Below, piece by piece: positions 25,752-33,770 of a stretch of 39,777 nt of DNA. The stretch comes from an uncultured Mycoplasmatota bacterium. GTDB lineage: Bacteria > Bacillota_I > Bacilli_A > RF39 > UBA660. Both the position numbers and the translations under genes were made by a program. The stretch's first letter is position 1, and each line of letters opens with the position of its first letter. The stretch spans positions 1 through 39,777 of the forward strand of contig CANPIH010000005.1 of NCBI GenBank assembly GCA_947574085.1, read 5' to 3'. Under the pieces are notes generated by a model. The model worked only from the letters and a program-made list of their open reading frames with translations. It had not been told where the DNA came from and searched no databases.

Positions 25752-28113
25752 TTTAGAGTGGGTAAGTGACTATATTGACATCCAAAATGAAAATTTACAA
25801 GAATTAGCAGTAAAAATTACAAAGGCTGGAATTAATGTAGAAAAAGTTATAACCAATCGTATTGAGAATTTAGTGATTGGAGAAATTTTAGAATGTGAAG
25901 ATCATCCCAATAGCGATCATTTACATGTTTGTCAAGTTTGTATTGGAAACAGCAAAACCCAAATTGTTTGTGGAGCGTCCAATGTACGCAAAGGATTAAA
26001 AGTCATTGTTGCTTTAGAAGGAGCGGTATTACCAGAAAATTTTGAAATCAAGAAAAGCACTATACGAGGTGTAGAATCGAATGGAATGATCTGTGCCTTA
26101 TTTGAACTTGGAGTGGAAGAAAAAACCGAAGAAAACTATAACAAAGGAATTTATGAAATGCCTGAAAATGCACCAGTTGGAGTAGATGCTTTAAAATATC
26201 TAGGATACGATGATACTTTGTATGAACTTGATATTCACAAACATAGGAACAATGATTGTTATTACCATATTGGCTTTGCGTATGAAATTGGTTCTATTTT
26301 GAATAAAAAAGTAACTTTACCAAATCTTGATTTTAAAGAAGAAAAAGATTCTATAGAAAACTATTTTTCTTTAAAAGTGGAAACAAAGAAATGCCCATTT
26401 TATCTTGCCAAAATGGTAACAAATATAAAATTGGGAGAATCTCCAGAATTTATTAAAAAAAGATTAATTCGTGCTGGAATGCGTCCAATAAATAATGTAG
26501 TTGATATTTCAAATTATGTAATGCTTGAATTTGGTCAGCCTCTTCACTTTTTTGATAAAGACAAATTAGGAGACAAAATTGTGGTTCGTGATGCTTTAGA
26601 AAAAGAAGCAATTACAACGCTAGACCATAAAGATAGAATTTTAAAATCAAGTGATATTGTAATTACGGATGGTGTGCGTCCTGTTTGTATTGCGGGAGTA
26701 ATGGGTGGATTAAATACGGATGTGGATGATGCTACCAAAACAATTTTAATTGAAAGTGCTATTTTTGATGCTGTAAGTATACGAAATACATCTTCTCATT
26801 TAAATTTAAGAAGTGAAGCAAGCATTCGCTATGGAAAAGGTTTAAGTTACGAATATACCGAGATGGCAATTAAAAGAGCTTGTCATTTACTTGAAAAGTA
26901 CGCTGGAGCTACTATTCTCTCTGGAATGATTTTTCATGATAAAATTGACAAAACACCTAAAAAAGTAGTATTTAAAGCTTTAGACGTTAACAAAATGTTA
27001 GGAATTGAAATTGATACAAAAGATATGGAAGCAGAATTAAATCGTTTAGGTTTTCCTTATACTTTAGATAAAGATTTATTTACAGTAACTATACCAAGTC
27101 GAAGATTAGATATTGATGCAAATGTTAATGACATAGCTGAAGAAATTGGACGACTTTATGGATACCATAATCTGGTTTCAACTTTACCAATAGGTAAGAC
27201 TCGTCGTGGAACGTACGTCGGAGATGTATGTTTGCGTAAAAGTATAAGTAAACGTTTAAGAAGCTTAGGTTTAAATGAATGTAAAACTTATACGCTTACA
27301 AGTCCTGATATGGCAAGCCTTTTTAAATATGATGAAAGAGAAAATCTTATTTTGCCTAATGCTATGAGTGTGGATAAGAGTGTTTTGCGTACCACTATAC
27401 TTCCATCTTTATTAAATACTTACGAATACAATAAAAAAAGAAATGTGAAAGATATTCTTCTTTACGAAATAGCCAAAACGTACGATAAAGAATTTAAAGA
27501 AATTACCAAAGTAGCTATTTTAATGAAAGGGAGCTATTTACTAAATGAATGGCAAAAAAATATTATAAAAGTTGATTTTTACTTATTAAAAGGGATTGTA
27601 GAAAATTTATTCGATTATTTAGGATTTAAAAATCGCTATACATTTGTGCAACAAACAATAGATAGTTTACATCCAGGAATTTCAGCAGATATTTATTTAG
27701 ATAGAAAGAAAATTGGTATTATTGGTAGAATCCATCCAAGTATAAAAAAAGAAGACTTATATGTATGTGAATTTTCGATGAAAGCTTTGTATGAAGCCAA
27801 TGTAAAACCAATTCGATTTAAAGAAGCTAGTAAATATCCAGAGATTAATAAAGACATTGCTTTTATTGTCGATAACTCTATTGATAGCGAAACTATAAAA
27901 AATGCGATTAAAAAAGAAGGAAGAAGAATATTAGATACAGTCGAAGTATTTGATTTGTATCCAAATATAGAAGAAGGAAAAAAATCAATTGCATACAAAC
28001 TTATATTTAAGGACAATACTAGAACATTAGAAGAAGAAGAAGTTATGGAAGTATTGAGTGCCATTATTCAAAAAATAACTAATGAGTTTAATGCAAAGTT
28101 AAGGGATAAATAA
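25744..28113 (+). CDS. pheT: phenylalanyl-tRNA synthetase beta subunit
   Basis: PheT is the editing and tRNA-binding partner of PheS, here 789 aa from ATG 25744. An AGAGGAGAAAG site lies just before it, and the start overlaps the pheS stop. The track's TTG 25723 is inside pheS and adds MIERRKT. Domains: EMAP-like tRNA-binding fold (about 40-150, with CEDHPNSDHLHVCQV); the B3/B4 editing domain with GMRPINNVVDISNYVMLEFGQPLH near 245; B5 (about 400-475, SRRLDIDANVNDIAEEIGRLYGY); the class II-like core with LRTTILPSLLNTYEYN near 550; and a C-terminal ferredoxin-like anticodon-binding domain (about 695-789, KYPEINKDIAFIV). Length is normal. Confidence 0.97.
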   Translation: MISLEWVSDYIDIQNENLQELAVKITKAGINVEKVITNRIENLVIGEILECEDHPNSDHLHVCQVCIGNSKTQIVCGASNVRKGLKVIVALEGAVLPENFEIKKSTIRGVESNGMICALFELGVEEKTEENYNKGIYEMPENAPVGVDALKYLGYDDTLYELDIHKHRNNDCYYHIGFAYEIGSILNKKVTLPNLDFKEEKDSIENYFSLKVETKKCPFYLAKMVTNIKLGESPEFIKKRLIRAGMRPINNVVDISNYVMLEFGQPLHFFDKDKLGDKIVVRDALEKEAITTLDHKDRILKSSDIVITDGVRPVCIAGVMGGLNTDVDDATKTILIESAIFDAVSIRNTSSHLNLRSEASIRYGKGLSYEYTEMAIKRACHLLEKYAGATILSGMIFHDKIDKTPKKVVFKALDVNKMLGIEIDTKDMEAELNRLGFPYTLDKDLFTVTIPSRRLDIDANVNDIAEEIGRLYGYHNLVSTLPIGKTRRGTYVGDVCLRKSISKRLRSLGLNECKTYTLTSPDMASLFKYDERENLILPNAMSVDKSVLRTTILPSLLNTYEYNKKRNVKDILLYEIAKTYDKEFKEITKVAILMKGSYLLNEWQKNIIKVDFYLLKGIVENLFDYLGFKNRYTFVQQTIDSLHPGISADIYLDRKKIGIIGRIHPSIKKEDLYVCEFSMKALYEANVKPIRFKEASKYPEINKDIAFIVDNSIDSETIKNAIKKEGRRILDTVEVFDLYPNIEEGKKSIAYKLIFKDNTRTLEEEEVMEVLSAIIQKITNEFNAKLRDK

Positions 28114-28166
28114 AATATCTTTTTTAATATTATGTTATATTATTAATAAATTTAGGAGGTAGAAAT

Positions 28167-28574
28167 ATGAAACGAAAAGCTGAAGTAATACTATTAAACC
28201 AATTAGTATCTTTAAACGAATACCAAAAATGTATAGAAAAAAATATTTATCCTTTAGCAATAAAATTAAATGAAGATGAAACAGCAATTTTTCAAAAATG
28301 CAAACAGTATCAAAATTTTTTAAATGTAAGTACAAGTTTTAAAATATTGCTTGATTTTTATATTTTAACTTCTAATCTGGATAATAAAAAAGCAGTAATA
28401 TTTTATTTGAATCCGTATATTTTAAGAAAAAAAATAACAAGAGATGAAGTTTTTGTAAATACTTTTATAGATTTTGATAACCAAGTAAAATTTGTAGATT
28501 ATATTTCTGAATCTCAGGGATTTGATTTAGATGCACCTCGCATAGTTTTTAGAAAAAACCTAGAAAATTACTAA
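28167..28574 (+). CDS. small protein of unknown function, possibly extended by a frameshift
   Basis: The zero-frame product is 135 aa with a perfect AGGAGGT before ATG 28167. It is a soluble mixed alpha/beta sequence that I do not recognise (MKRKAEVILLNQLVSLNEYQ). Near its end the frame reads AGA-AAA-AAC, containing the heptamer A AAA AAC (28553-28559), and stops five codons later. The -1 frame from the heptamer continues with protein-like sequence to 28663. The short product may therefore be only one of two, or the gene may carry a one-base deletion. It is 53 bases after pheT and may be cotranscribed with it. Confidence 0.65.
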   Translation: MKRKAEVILLNQLVSLNEYQKCIEKNIYPLAIKLNEDETAIFQKCKQYQNFLNVSTSFKILLDFYILTSNLDNKKAVIFYLNPYILRKKITRDEVFVNTFIDFDNQVKFVDYISESQGFDLDAPRIVFRKNLENY

Positions 28575-28663
28575 GAAAATGGGATTATTATGGCGAATGG
28601 AATGATGATATTTCTCAAGGAGAAGATTTACTAATTTTGGCTCATAAACTAATAAAATCCTAA
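28553..28663 (+). other. A AAA AAC slippery heptamer and 34-codon -1 frame extension
   Basis: Slipping back one base at A-AAA-AAC (28553-28559) joins the small protein to PRKLLRKWDYYGEWNDDIS and then QGEDLLILAHKLIKS, ending at TAA 28661. The extension is rich in Trp/Tyr and acidic residues with an amphipathic end, unlike random out-of-frame sequence. No clear downstream stem or upstream Shine-Dalgarno stimulator is visible. A simple deletion is an equally good explanation. Confidence 0.45.
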
Positions 28664-28709
28664 CATTGGTAATTCCACTAAATATATAAAAAAGTTTTTC
28701 TTTTTTATT

Positions 28710-28740
28710 TTTCACTCTTCTTTCACAAATACGTTATACT
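28710..28740 (+). promoter_or_regulatory. two-component operon promoter with PhoB/PhoP-type direct repeats
   Basis: TTTCAC at 28710 and again at 28721, exactly 11 bases apart, then TATACT (28735-28740) as the -10. OmpR/PhoB-type response regulators bind as head-to-tail dimers to 11-bp repeats placed over the -35 region, so this suggests autoregulation. A related array follows the operon at 30838. Confidence 0.6.
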
Positions 28741-28763
28741 ATTAGTTAATAGGAAGTGAATCA

Positions 28764-29426
28764 ATGAAAGTGTTAATTGTAGATGACGAAGAATTAATTC
28801 GTGATGTTATTAAAGAATATTTAAAATTAGAGAAAATTGAGTATGAAGAAGCTAGTGATGGATATGAAGCTATTGAAAAAATAAAAAAGAATTCTTTTGA
28901 TGTTGTAATTATGGATATTATGATGCCAAAAATGGATGGTTACAGTGCTGTAAAAGAGATACGTAAATGGAGTCAAGTGCCATTTATTATGTTAAGTGCT
29001 AGAAACGAAGAATACGATAAGCTCACCTGTTTTGATATAGGAGTTGATGACTATGTAACGAAGCCTTTTAGTCCAAGAGAGGTTATCGCACGCATTAAGG
29101 CTGTAACTAAAAGAAATCAAACTAGTAGCTCCTTATATAAATTTAAAGGTTTAGAAATTAACTCCTCTGCTCATGAAGTTTATGTAAATAAAAAGAAAAT
29201 TTATTTAACCCCTAAAGAATACGATTTACTAATTTATTTAATAGAAAATAAAAATATTGCTTTGTCTCGTGAAAACTTACTTACTCACATTTGGGGGTTC
29301 GATTTTTATGGAGATGATCGTACAGTAGATACACACATTAAAACATTGCGAAACAGTTTGGGAGAATATCGGGATTTTATTATTACAATTCGGAAAGTAG
29401 GGTATAAGTTTGAATACAAAGAATAA
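28764..29426 (+). CDS. OmpR/PhoB-family response regulator
   Basis: The 220-aa protein has a receiver domain (1-118) with acidic DDE at 8-10, the phospho-accepting Asp in VVIMDIMMPKMDG near residue 51, Ser/Thr in MLSAR near 79, and Lys in VTKPFSPRE near 101. A winged-helix DNA-binding domain follows (about 128-220, with LTPKEYDLLIYLIENK and VDTHIKTLR, KVGYKFEY). It resembles PhoP, CssR and VanR types; I cannot decide which from sequence alone. The kinase gene overlaps its last 17 bases. Confidence 0.93.
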   Translation: MKVLIVDDEELIRDVIKEYLKLEKIEYEEASDGYEAIEKIKKNSFDVVIMDIMMPKMDGYSAVKEIRKWSQVPFIMLSARNEEYDKLTCFDIGVDDYVTKPFSPREVIARIKAVTKRNQTSSSLYKFKGLEINSSAHEVYVNKKKIYLTPKEYDLLIYLIENKNIALSRENLLTHIWGFDFYGDDRTVDTHIKTLRNSLGEYRDFIITIRKVGYKFEYKE

Positions 29427-30831
29427 ATGGCAAGAACTAAAAAATTCTTTTAAAATAAAAAAAAATAGTTTAAATATGAAGACTTTATTTTATTTAATTT
29501 TATTTAGTTTTGGTATTCTTGTATTTTTATGGATTTTTCAAGTATTGTTTTTGCAATTTAGTTACGAACACTATCAAATCAAAAAAATAAATCGCATTGT
29601 AAATCAAATTGATAATATTAATTTAGAAAATTTAGATAATATTTTAACTTCTTTAGCTTATCAAAATGAAGTTTGTATTGAATACGAATCCAATTTTGGA
29701 ACAACAATTACCTATAATACTTTACAAGTAGGATGTGGCTTAGATAAAAATATTAACAGTATTAATAAGATTAAAAATAATTTAAAAAATAAAGACTCAA
29801 AAAAAAGTGGAGTGAAGCTTATAAACCCAACTTACAAAACAAAGGCGTATTTGTATGCTATAAATATAAACACTGGTTACGTATTTGTTTATAGTAGTTT
29901 AGAAGACATTGACTCCACTAGTATTATTCTTAAAGAACAATTAATCTACGTTATGTTTTTAGTTCTTATTTTTGCTTGTTTTATTGCTTATTTTTTATCT
30001 AAAAAAATTACGAAACCTATTATCAATATGACAAAGAAGGCAAGAGAAATGGGAAAAGGTAACTATGATGTCGTATTTAAAGAAAATGGTACTTTAGAAA
30101 TTGATGAACTAGCAAGAACGTTAAACAATACATGTAAGGATATGAAACGAATTGATGAATTGCGTAGAGATTTATTAGCTAATGTTTCTCATGATTTAAA
30201 AACCCCTTTAACCATGATTAAAGCATACGCTGAAATGGTTCGTGATATTTCTTATAAAAATAAGAAAAAACGAAATAAAGATTTAAATATTATTATTGAA
30301 GAAACAGATCGTTTAAATATTTTAGTCAACGATTTATTAGATTTATCTAAATTAGAAGATAACAATGAAAAATTAAATAGAATGTCATATGATTTGGTAG
30401 AACAAATCAATAATGTTTTAAATCGTTACGATATTATAAAAGAAACAGAAAAATATAAATTTGTTTTGGAGTTACCAGAAAAAGCAATAGTAAAAGCGGA
30501 TAAAAATAAAATGAATCAAGTAATTTACAATTTGTTAAATAATGCTATTAATTATACTGGAAAAGATAAAAAAGTACTGATTCGAATAATAGAAAAAGAA
30601 AAAACTTTTCTAGTAGAAATAATTGATACAGGTAAGGGGATTAAAGCTTCGGATATTCCTTATATTTGGGATAAATATTATAAAAATGAAAAAAATCACA
30701 CTCGTAATGTTATTGGTACAGGTATAGGTTTATCAATAGTACGAAATATTTTAGAAATGCACAAATTTAAATATGGGGTAAAAAGCAAAAAAGGACATGG
30801 AACTACTTTTTATTTTGAAATTGTAAAGTGA
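29410..30831 (+). CDS. sensor histidine kinase
   Basis: Partner of the preceding regulator, 473 aa. It has a TM segment at about 25-48, an extracytoplasmic sensor of about 125 aa, a second TM near 178-197, and a HAMP linker (SKKITKPIINMTKKAREMGKG). The HisKA helix reads LLANVSHDLKTPLTMIKAYAEMVRD, with the phospho-accepting His near 260, and HATPase boxes N (NQVIYNLLNNAINYT), G1 (DTGKGIKASD) and G2 (GTGIGLSIVRNIL) follow. The start is TTG 29410, overlapping the regulator, with TAGGG 8 bases upstream. ATG 29476 would remove a basic N-terminal stretch but no domain. The signal is unknown. Confidence 0.93.
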   Translation: MNTKNKWQELKNSFKIKKNSLNMKTLFYLILFSFGILVFLWIFQVLFLQFSYEHYQIKKINRIVNQIDNINLENLDNILTSLAYQNEVCIEYESNFGTTITYNTLQVGCGLDKNINSINKIKNNLKNKDSKKSGVKLINPTYKTKAYLYAININTGYVFVYSSLEDIDSTSIILKEQLIYVMFLVLIFACFIAYFLSKKITKPIINMTKKAREMGKGNYDVVFKENGTLEIDELARTLNNTCKDMKRIDELRRDLLANVSHDLKTPLTMIKAYAEMVRDISYKNKKKRNKDLNIIIEETDRLNILVNDLLDLSKLEDNNEKLNRMSYDLVEQINNVLNRYDIIKETEKYKFVLELPEKAIVKADKNKMNQVIYNLLNNAINYTGKDKKVLIRIIEKEKTFLVEIIDTGKGIKASDIPYIWDKYYKNEKNHTRNVIGTGIGLSIVRNILEMHKFKYGVKSKKGHGTTFYFEIVK

Positions 30832-30837
30832 TTTAAG

Positions 30838-30881
30838 TTTCACTTAAACTTCACAATTTTGTCATATTCCTTTGTTATGAT
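30838..30881 (+). promoter_or_regulatory. second response-regulator-type promoter, directly after the kinase gene
   Basis: Three hexamers at exact 11-base steps: TTTCAC (30838), CTTCAC (30849), TGTCAT (30860). A TATGAT -10 follows at 30876-30881, and the predicted start is near 30888. The arrangement matches that before the two-component operon, so the same regulator may drive both. Confidence 0.6.
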
Positions 30882-30887
30882 TTAGTT

Positions 30888-31018
30888 ATAGAAAGGAAGG
30901 ATGTATATAGAATAAAAAAGAAAATATATAAATAACAAGAACTCTATACAATTTTAAATAACATATAAACTCAAAACTCACACTTTTAAAAGAACACGAT
31001 CCTTTGTGTTCTTTTTCT
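30888..31018 (+). ncRNA. predicted short transcript of about 130 nt between the repeat promoter and a terminator
   Basis: The promoter at 30838-30881 and the terminator at 30988-31016 define a transcript of about 130 bases. GAAAGGAAGG is followed at once by ATG, but that frame ends after four codons (M-Y-I-E), and no other start gives an ORF of useful size. It is therefore a candidate small RNA, or the remnant of a deleted target gene. The body is A/T-rich with little structure apart from the terminator. Confidence 0.45.
30988..31016 (+). terminator. strong terminator after the two-component operon and short transcript
   Basis: AAAAGAACAC-GATCCTTT-GTGTTCTTTT: a perfect 10-bp stem (30988-30997 with 31006-31015) and a T-rich tail. 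The remaining bases to the next gene hold only its TAGGGG and AAGAGGTGAT leader. Confidence 0.88.
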
Positions 31019-31132
31019 ATTTTTTCTGCTATATAAAATTTTTTTATTTTGAAGAATAGTAAAATTAAGGAATTTGTGATAAAATGGTAATAATTCTAGG
31101 GGAAAGGACTTAAAATTTAAGAGGTGATGCGC

Positions 31133-31645
31133 ATGACACAAAAATTAGCAAATTTCATGGTGGGAATTTTTGGAGGAGTTGCAGGAAGTATTTTAGGAAA
31201 ATATTTAATTATTTTTATACTTTCTATGATTCCCATATTAGAACTAAGAGGAGGATTGATTGCTGCAAGTTTACTTGAACTCCCTATGTGGCAAAGCTTT
31301 CTTATTTGCTTTGCTGGAAACATTATTCCTATTCCTTTTATTCTTTGGTTTATTAATCCAATTTTTCGCAAAATGCGTGAATGGAAACATTTAGGAAAGA
31401 TAGTTGTTTGGTGCGAAAATAAAGCTAATTCTAAAAAAGAAAAAATAGAAAATTTAAAATATTGGGGTTTATTTTTATTTGTAGGTATTCCAATACCAGG
31501 AACTGGGGCCTGGATGGGGTGCTTAATTTCTGCTCTTTTAAATATGGATAAAAAGAAATCGCTTATTTCTGCTTTTCTAGGTGTTATCTTAGCTGGTATT
31601 ATCATGCTTATTTTTTCTTATGGTATTTTAGGAAGGATTTTCTAA
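31133..31645 (+). CDS. COG2426-type small integral membrane protein (putative small multidrug export family)
   Basis: The protein is 170 aa from ATG 31133, with AAGAGGTGAT at good spacing; the track's start at 31124 lies in that site. It has about four membrane segments. LSMIPILELRGGLIAA (near 35-50) and FVGIPIPGTGAWMGCLIS (near 120-138) are the two conserved re-entrant-like blocks of the family annotated as small multidrug export proteins (PF06695). The export role is a family label with little direct proof. The next gene starts on the base after its stop, so the two form a tight pair. Confidence 0.85.
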   Translation: MTQKLANFMVGIFGGVAGSILGKYLIIFILSMIPILELRGGLIAASLLELPMWQSFLICFAGNIIPIPFILWFINPIFRKMREWKHLGKIVVWCENKANSKKEKIENLKYWGLFLFVGIPIPGTGAWMGCLISALLNMDKKKSLISAFLGVILAGIIMLIFSYGILGRIF

Positions 31646-32263
31646 ATGAAACATTTATATTTTGTTAGCAACAATTTGGTTTCGAAAACCAATGTGATAT
31701 ACCCTAAAAAAACAAGTTTTAAAAAAGCAAGAATTCAAACGATGTTAAGTAAAAAAGGCGAAGAAAGTGCTTTATCTCTTTTAAAGATGAAAGTTTTAGA
31801 AGAAGTGGAAGTAGTCTATACGTCTGAATATTTTGGAGCTATGAATACTGGAAAATATCTTGCTGAAGAAAAAAGGCTAGAATTAGTGATAGATGAACGG
31901 TTGAATGAGCGTTTAGTAGGAGAACTTGGAAATAATGAATTTCGTTATTTAAAAGGTATGCAAGAACATGATTTTAATTTTAAATTACCTAATGGAGAAT
32001 CTATAAACGATGTTCAAAAGCGTATGGAAGATTTTTTACTGGATACTTTAATAAGTCCTGAAAAGAATATTCTGATAGTTACACACAATATTGCTTTGTT
32101 ATCTTTATTAGCAAAATATTGTAATAAAGGCTATAATTTGTATGATCGCTTAATTCTAGATTATCATGATGAAGTTGTTTTTGATGGAACTTTTCACGAA
32201 ATAGATTTAATTGAATTTATCTACGATGAAGATAAATGCGTAGGATTTAGAAGAATATTATAA
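31646..32263 (+). CDS. histidine-phosphatase-superfamily-like protein lacking the RHG motif
   Basis: The 205-aa product follows the phosphoglycerate mutase-like plan: a first strand KHLYFV, then helix LSKKGEESALSLL, VVYTSEYFGAMNTGKYLA (where SSPLxRAxxTA is expected), ERLVGELG, PNGESINDVQKRM, and the second catalytic block ILIVTHNIAL with His147. The nucleophilic RHG(E/Q) is replaced by SNN at residues 8-10, and the Arg of the second block is missing. It should not be able to form the phosphohistidine intermediate. The remainder is well preserved, so a binding or scaffold role is possible. ATG 31646 follows directly on the previous stop, with AGGA in the overlap. Confidence 0.75.
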   Translation: MKHLYFVSNNLVSKTNVIYPKKTSFKKARIQTMLSKKGEESALSLLKMKVLEEVEVVYTSEYFGAMNTGKYLAEEKRLELVIDERLNERLVGELGNNEFRYLKGMQEHDFNFKLPNGESINDVQKRMEDFLLDTLISPEKNILIVTHNIALLSLLAKYCNKGYNLYDRLILDYHDEVVFDGTFHEIDLIEFIYDEDKCVGFRRIL

Positions 32264-32360
32264 AAATATATACTATCAATAAAAAATATATTAACTTTAT
32301 ATTTAATATATTTTTCAAAATAATCTTAAATAAAAATAAATATATTCAGTTTAACTATTG

Positions 32361-32398
32361 GATTGTAATCTGTAATTCACAGTAACAATCTTTTTTTC
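32361..32398 (+). terminator. terminator after the histidine-phosphatase-like gene
   Basis: GATTGT-AAT-CTGT-AATTC-ACAG-TA-ACAATC followed by seven T. The long interrupted stem and T tail mark the end of the preceding operon and the edge of the accessory island. Confidence 0.82.
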
Positions 32399-32849
32399 TC
32401 TTAAATCCTTTTTATCAAATTTCTATAAACCATTTCATTCTTAATTTTTACACTTTATTCTTTTTTTAATTTGACAAAAAAGTTTTGGATATAATTCTTT
32501 TAATAAAGAAACATTTATAGTATAATGAATTTGTAAAATAAGATTAAAATTTAGTATAAGTAGTTTTAAATTTATTGATCTATCTTTGGAACTAGTGAAA
32601 AAATGTTTTCTCTTCTGAAATAAACAAGTTTGCTTCATATTTACAATTGATAATATAATTTATATTAATTTTAATATTTTAATATCAAGATTACAAAATA
32701 TATGGTAAATTTTACAAATTATTTATTAAGAAAAGCATTCAATTAATACAGAAGGTTTACCACAGAAAAATATGAGTGTTTAAAAAGTTTCTCATTTTAG
32801 ATAGCAATTTTAGAATAAATGTTGCAAAATAGAATAAGGAGTGATTATT
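32399..32849. other. AT-rich intergenic region before the methyltransferase
   Basis: About 450 bases without a supportable ORF; the minus-strand 65-aa ORF has no ribosome binding site. TTGACA (32471) and two TATAAT boxes (32490, 32521) are present but at poor spacing. AATAAGGAG lies before ATG 32850. An integration junction could lie here, but I see no repeat that proves it. Confidence 0.35.
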
Positions 32850-33770
32850 ATGACTTTTGAAGAAATAACAAATATTAACTACGAAAATAGTATGTCTAGC
32901 AATAATTCATTAGTCATACTAGGTAATTGTTTAGATAATTTAAAAAAAATTCCTGATAAATCAATTGATTTGATTTTTGCAGATCCTCCATATAACATTG
33001 GAAAAAATTTTGGAAATAATAAAGATAAGTGGAATAGTACAGACGAATATATTGAATGGTGCAAAAAGTGGATCGATGAATGTTTTAGAGTACTAAAAGA
33101 TACTGGAACTTTTTATTTTATGACAGCAACACAATTTATGTCATATTTAGATGTTTATGTATCGAATAAATATAATGTTTTATCAAGAATAATTTGGTCT
33201 TATGATTCTAGTGGTGTTCAATCAAAGAAAATGTTTGGTTCCTTATATGAGCCTATTTTAATGTGTAATAAATCAAGTAAATGCAAATATAAATTTAACT
33301 ATCAAGATATTTTAGTTGAGGCCAAAACTGGATCGCAAAGAAAATTAATCGATTATAGAAAAAAAATACCAACACCTTATAACACTCAAAAAGTTCCAGG
33401 TAATGTATGGAATTTTAATAGAGTTAGGTTTAAAATGGATGAATATGAAAATCATCCTACACAAAAACCAGAATCTTTGCTAGAACGAATTGTTTTATCA
33501 TCTAGTGACGTTGGTGATATTATTTTAGATCCATTTAGTGGAACTTTCACAACTTCTGCTGTTGCGGTGAGACTTGGGCGAAAGGCTATAGGAATGGAAT
33601 TATATGAAGAATACTTTAAAATAGGTATTAGAAGAACTGGAATTGCTAATAAATATAATAGTGAAATTTTGAAAAAAGATCGAGTAAAAAAAACAAATAA
33701 TCCTAGTAAAAGAAGCTTGCGTCAAAAGCATAAAAACCAAATTCAAAAGGAGCTAGGAGTGGAAGTATAA
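32850..33770 (+). CDS. DNA adenine methyltransferase, YhdJ-like (predicted site ATGCAT)
   Basis: The 306-aa protein is closely similar along its length to E. coli YhdJ as I recall it. Shared features are LIFADPPYNIGKNF near residues 41-54 (catalytic DPPY), RIIWSYDSSGVQSKK, SLYEPILM, DILVEAKTGSQRKLIDYRK, YNTQKVPGNVWNF, ENHPTQKPESLLERI and the SAM-binding DPFSGTFTTSAVAVRLGR. YhdJ methylates the adenine in ATGCAT, so I predict that site. ATG 32850 has AAGGAG 8-9 bases upstream; the track's GTG 32841 overlaps that site. Unlike the orphan YhdJ, this gene overlaps a predicted nuclease gene by one base (TAATG), which makes a restriction-modification pair. ATGCAT is not avoided in the window. Confidence 0.9.
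   Translation: MTFEEITNINYENSMSSNNSLVILGNCLDNLKKIPDKSIDLIFADPPYNIGKNFGNNKDKWNSTDEYIEWCKKWIDECFRVLKDTGTFYFMTATQFMSYLDVYVSNKYNVLSRIIWSYDSSGVQSKKMFGSLYEPILMCNKSSKCKYKFNYQDILVEAKTGSQRKLIDYRKKIPTPYNTQKVPGNVWNFNRVRFKMDEYENHPTQKPESLLERIVLSSSDVGDIILDPFSGTFTTSAVAVRLGRKAIGMELYEEYFKIGIRRTGIANKYNSEILKKDRVKKTNNPSKRSLRQKHKNQIQKELGVEV

Noticed and set aside
32441-32638. 65-aa minus-strand ORF in the intergenic region before the methyltransferase
   Set aside because: No ribosome binding site, Phe/Lys/Leu-rich low-complexity sequence and no promoter. The region is better left without a gene.
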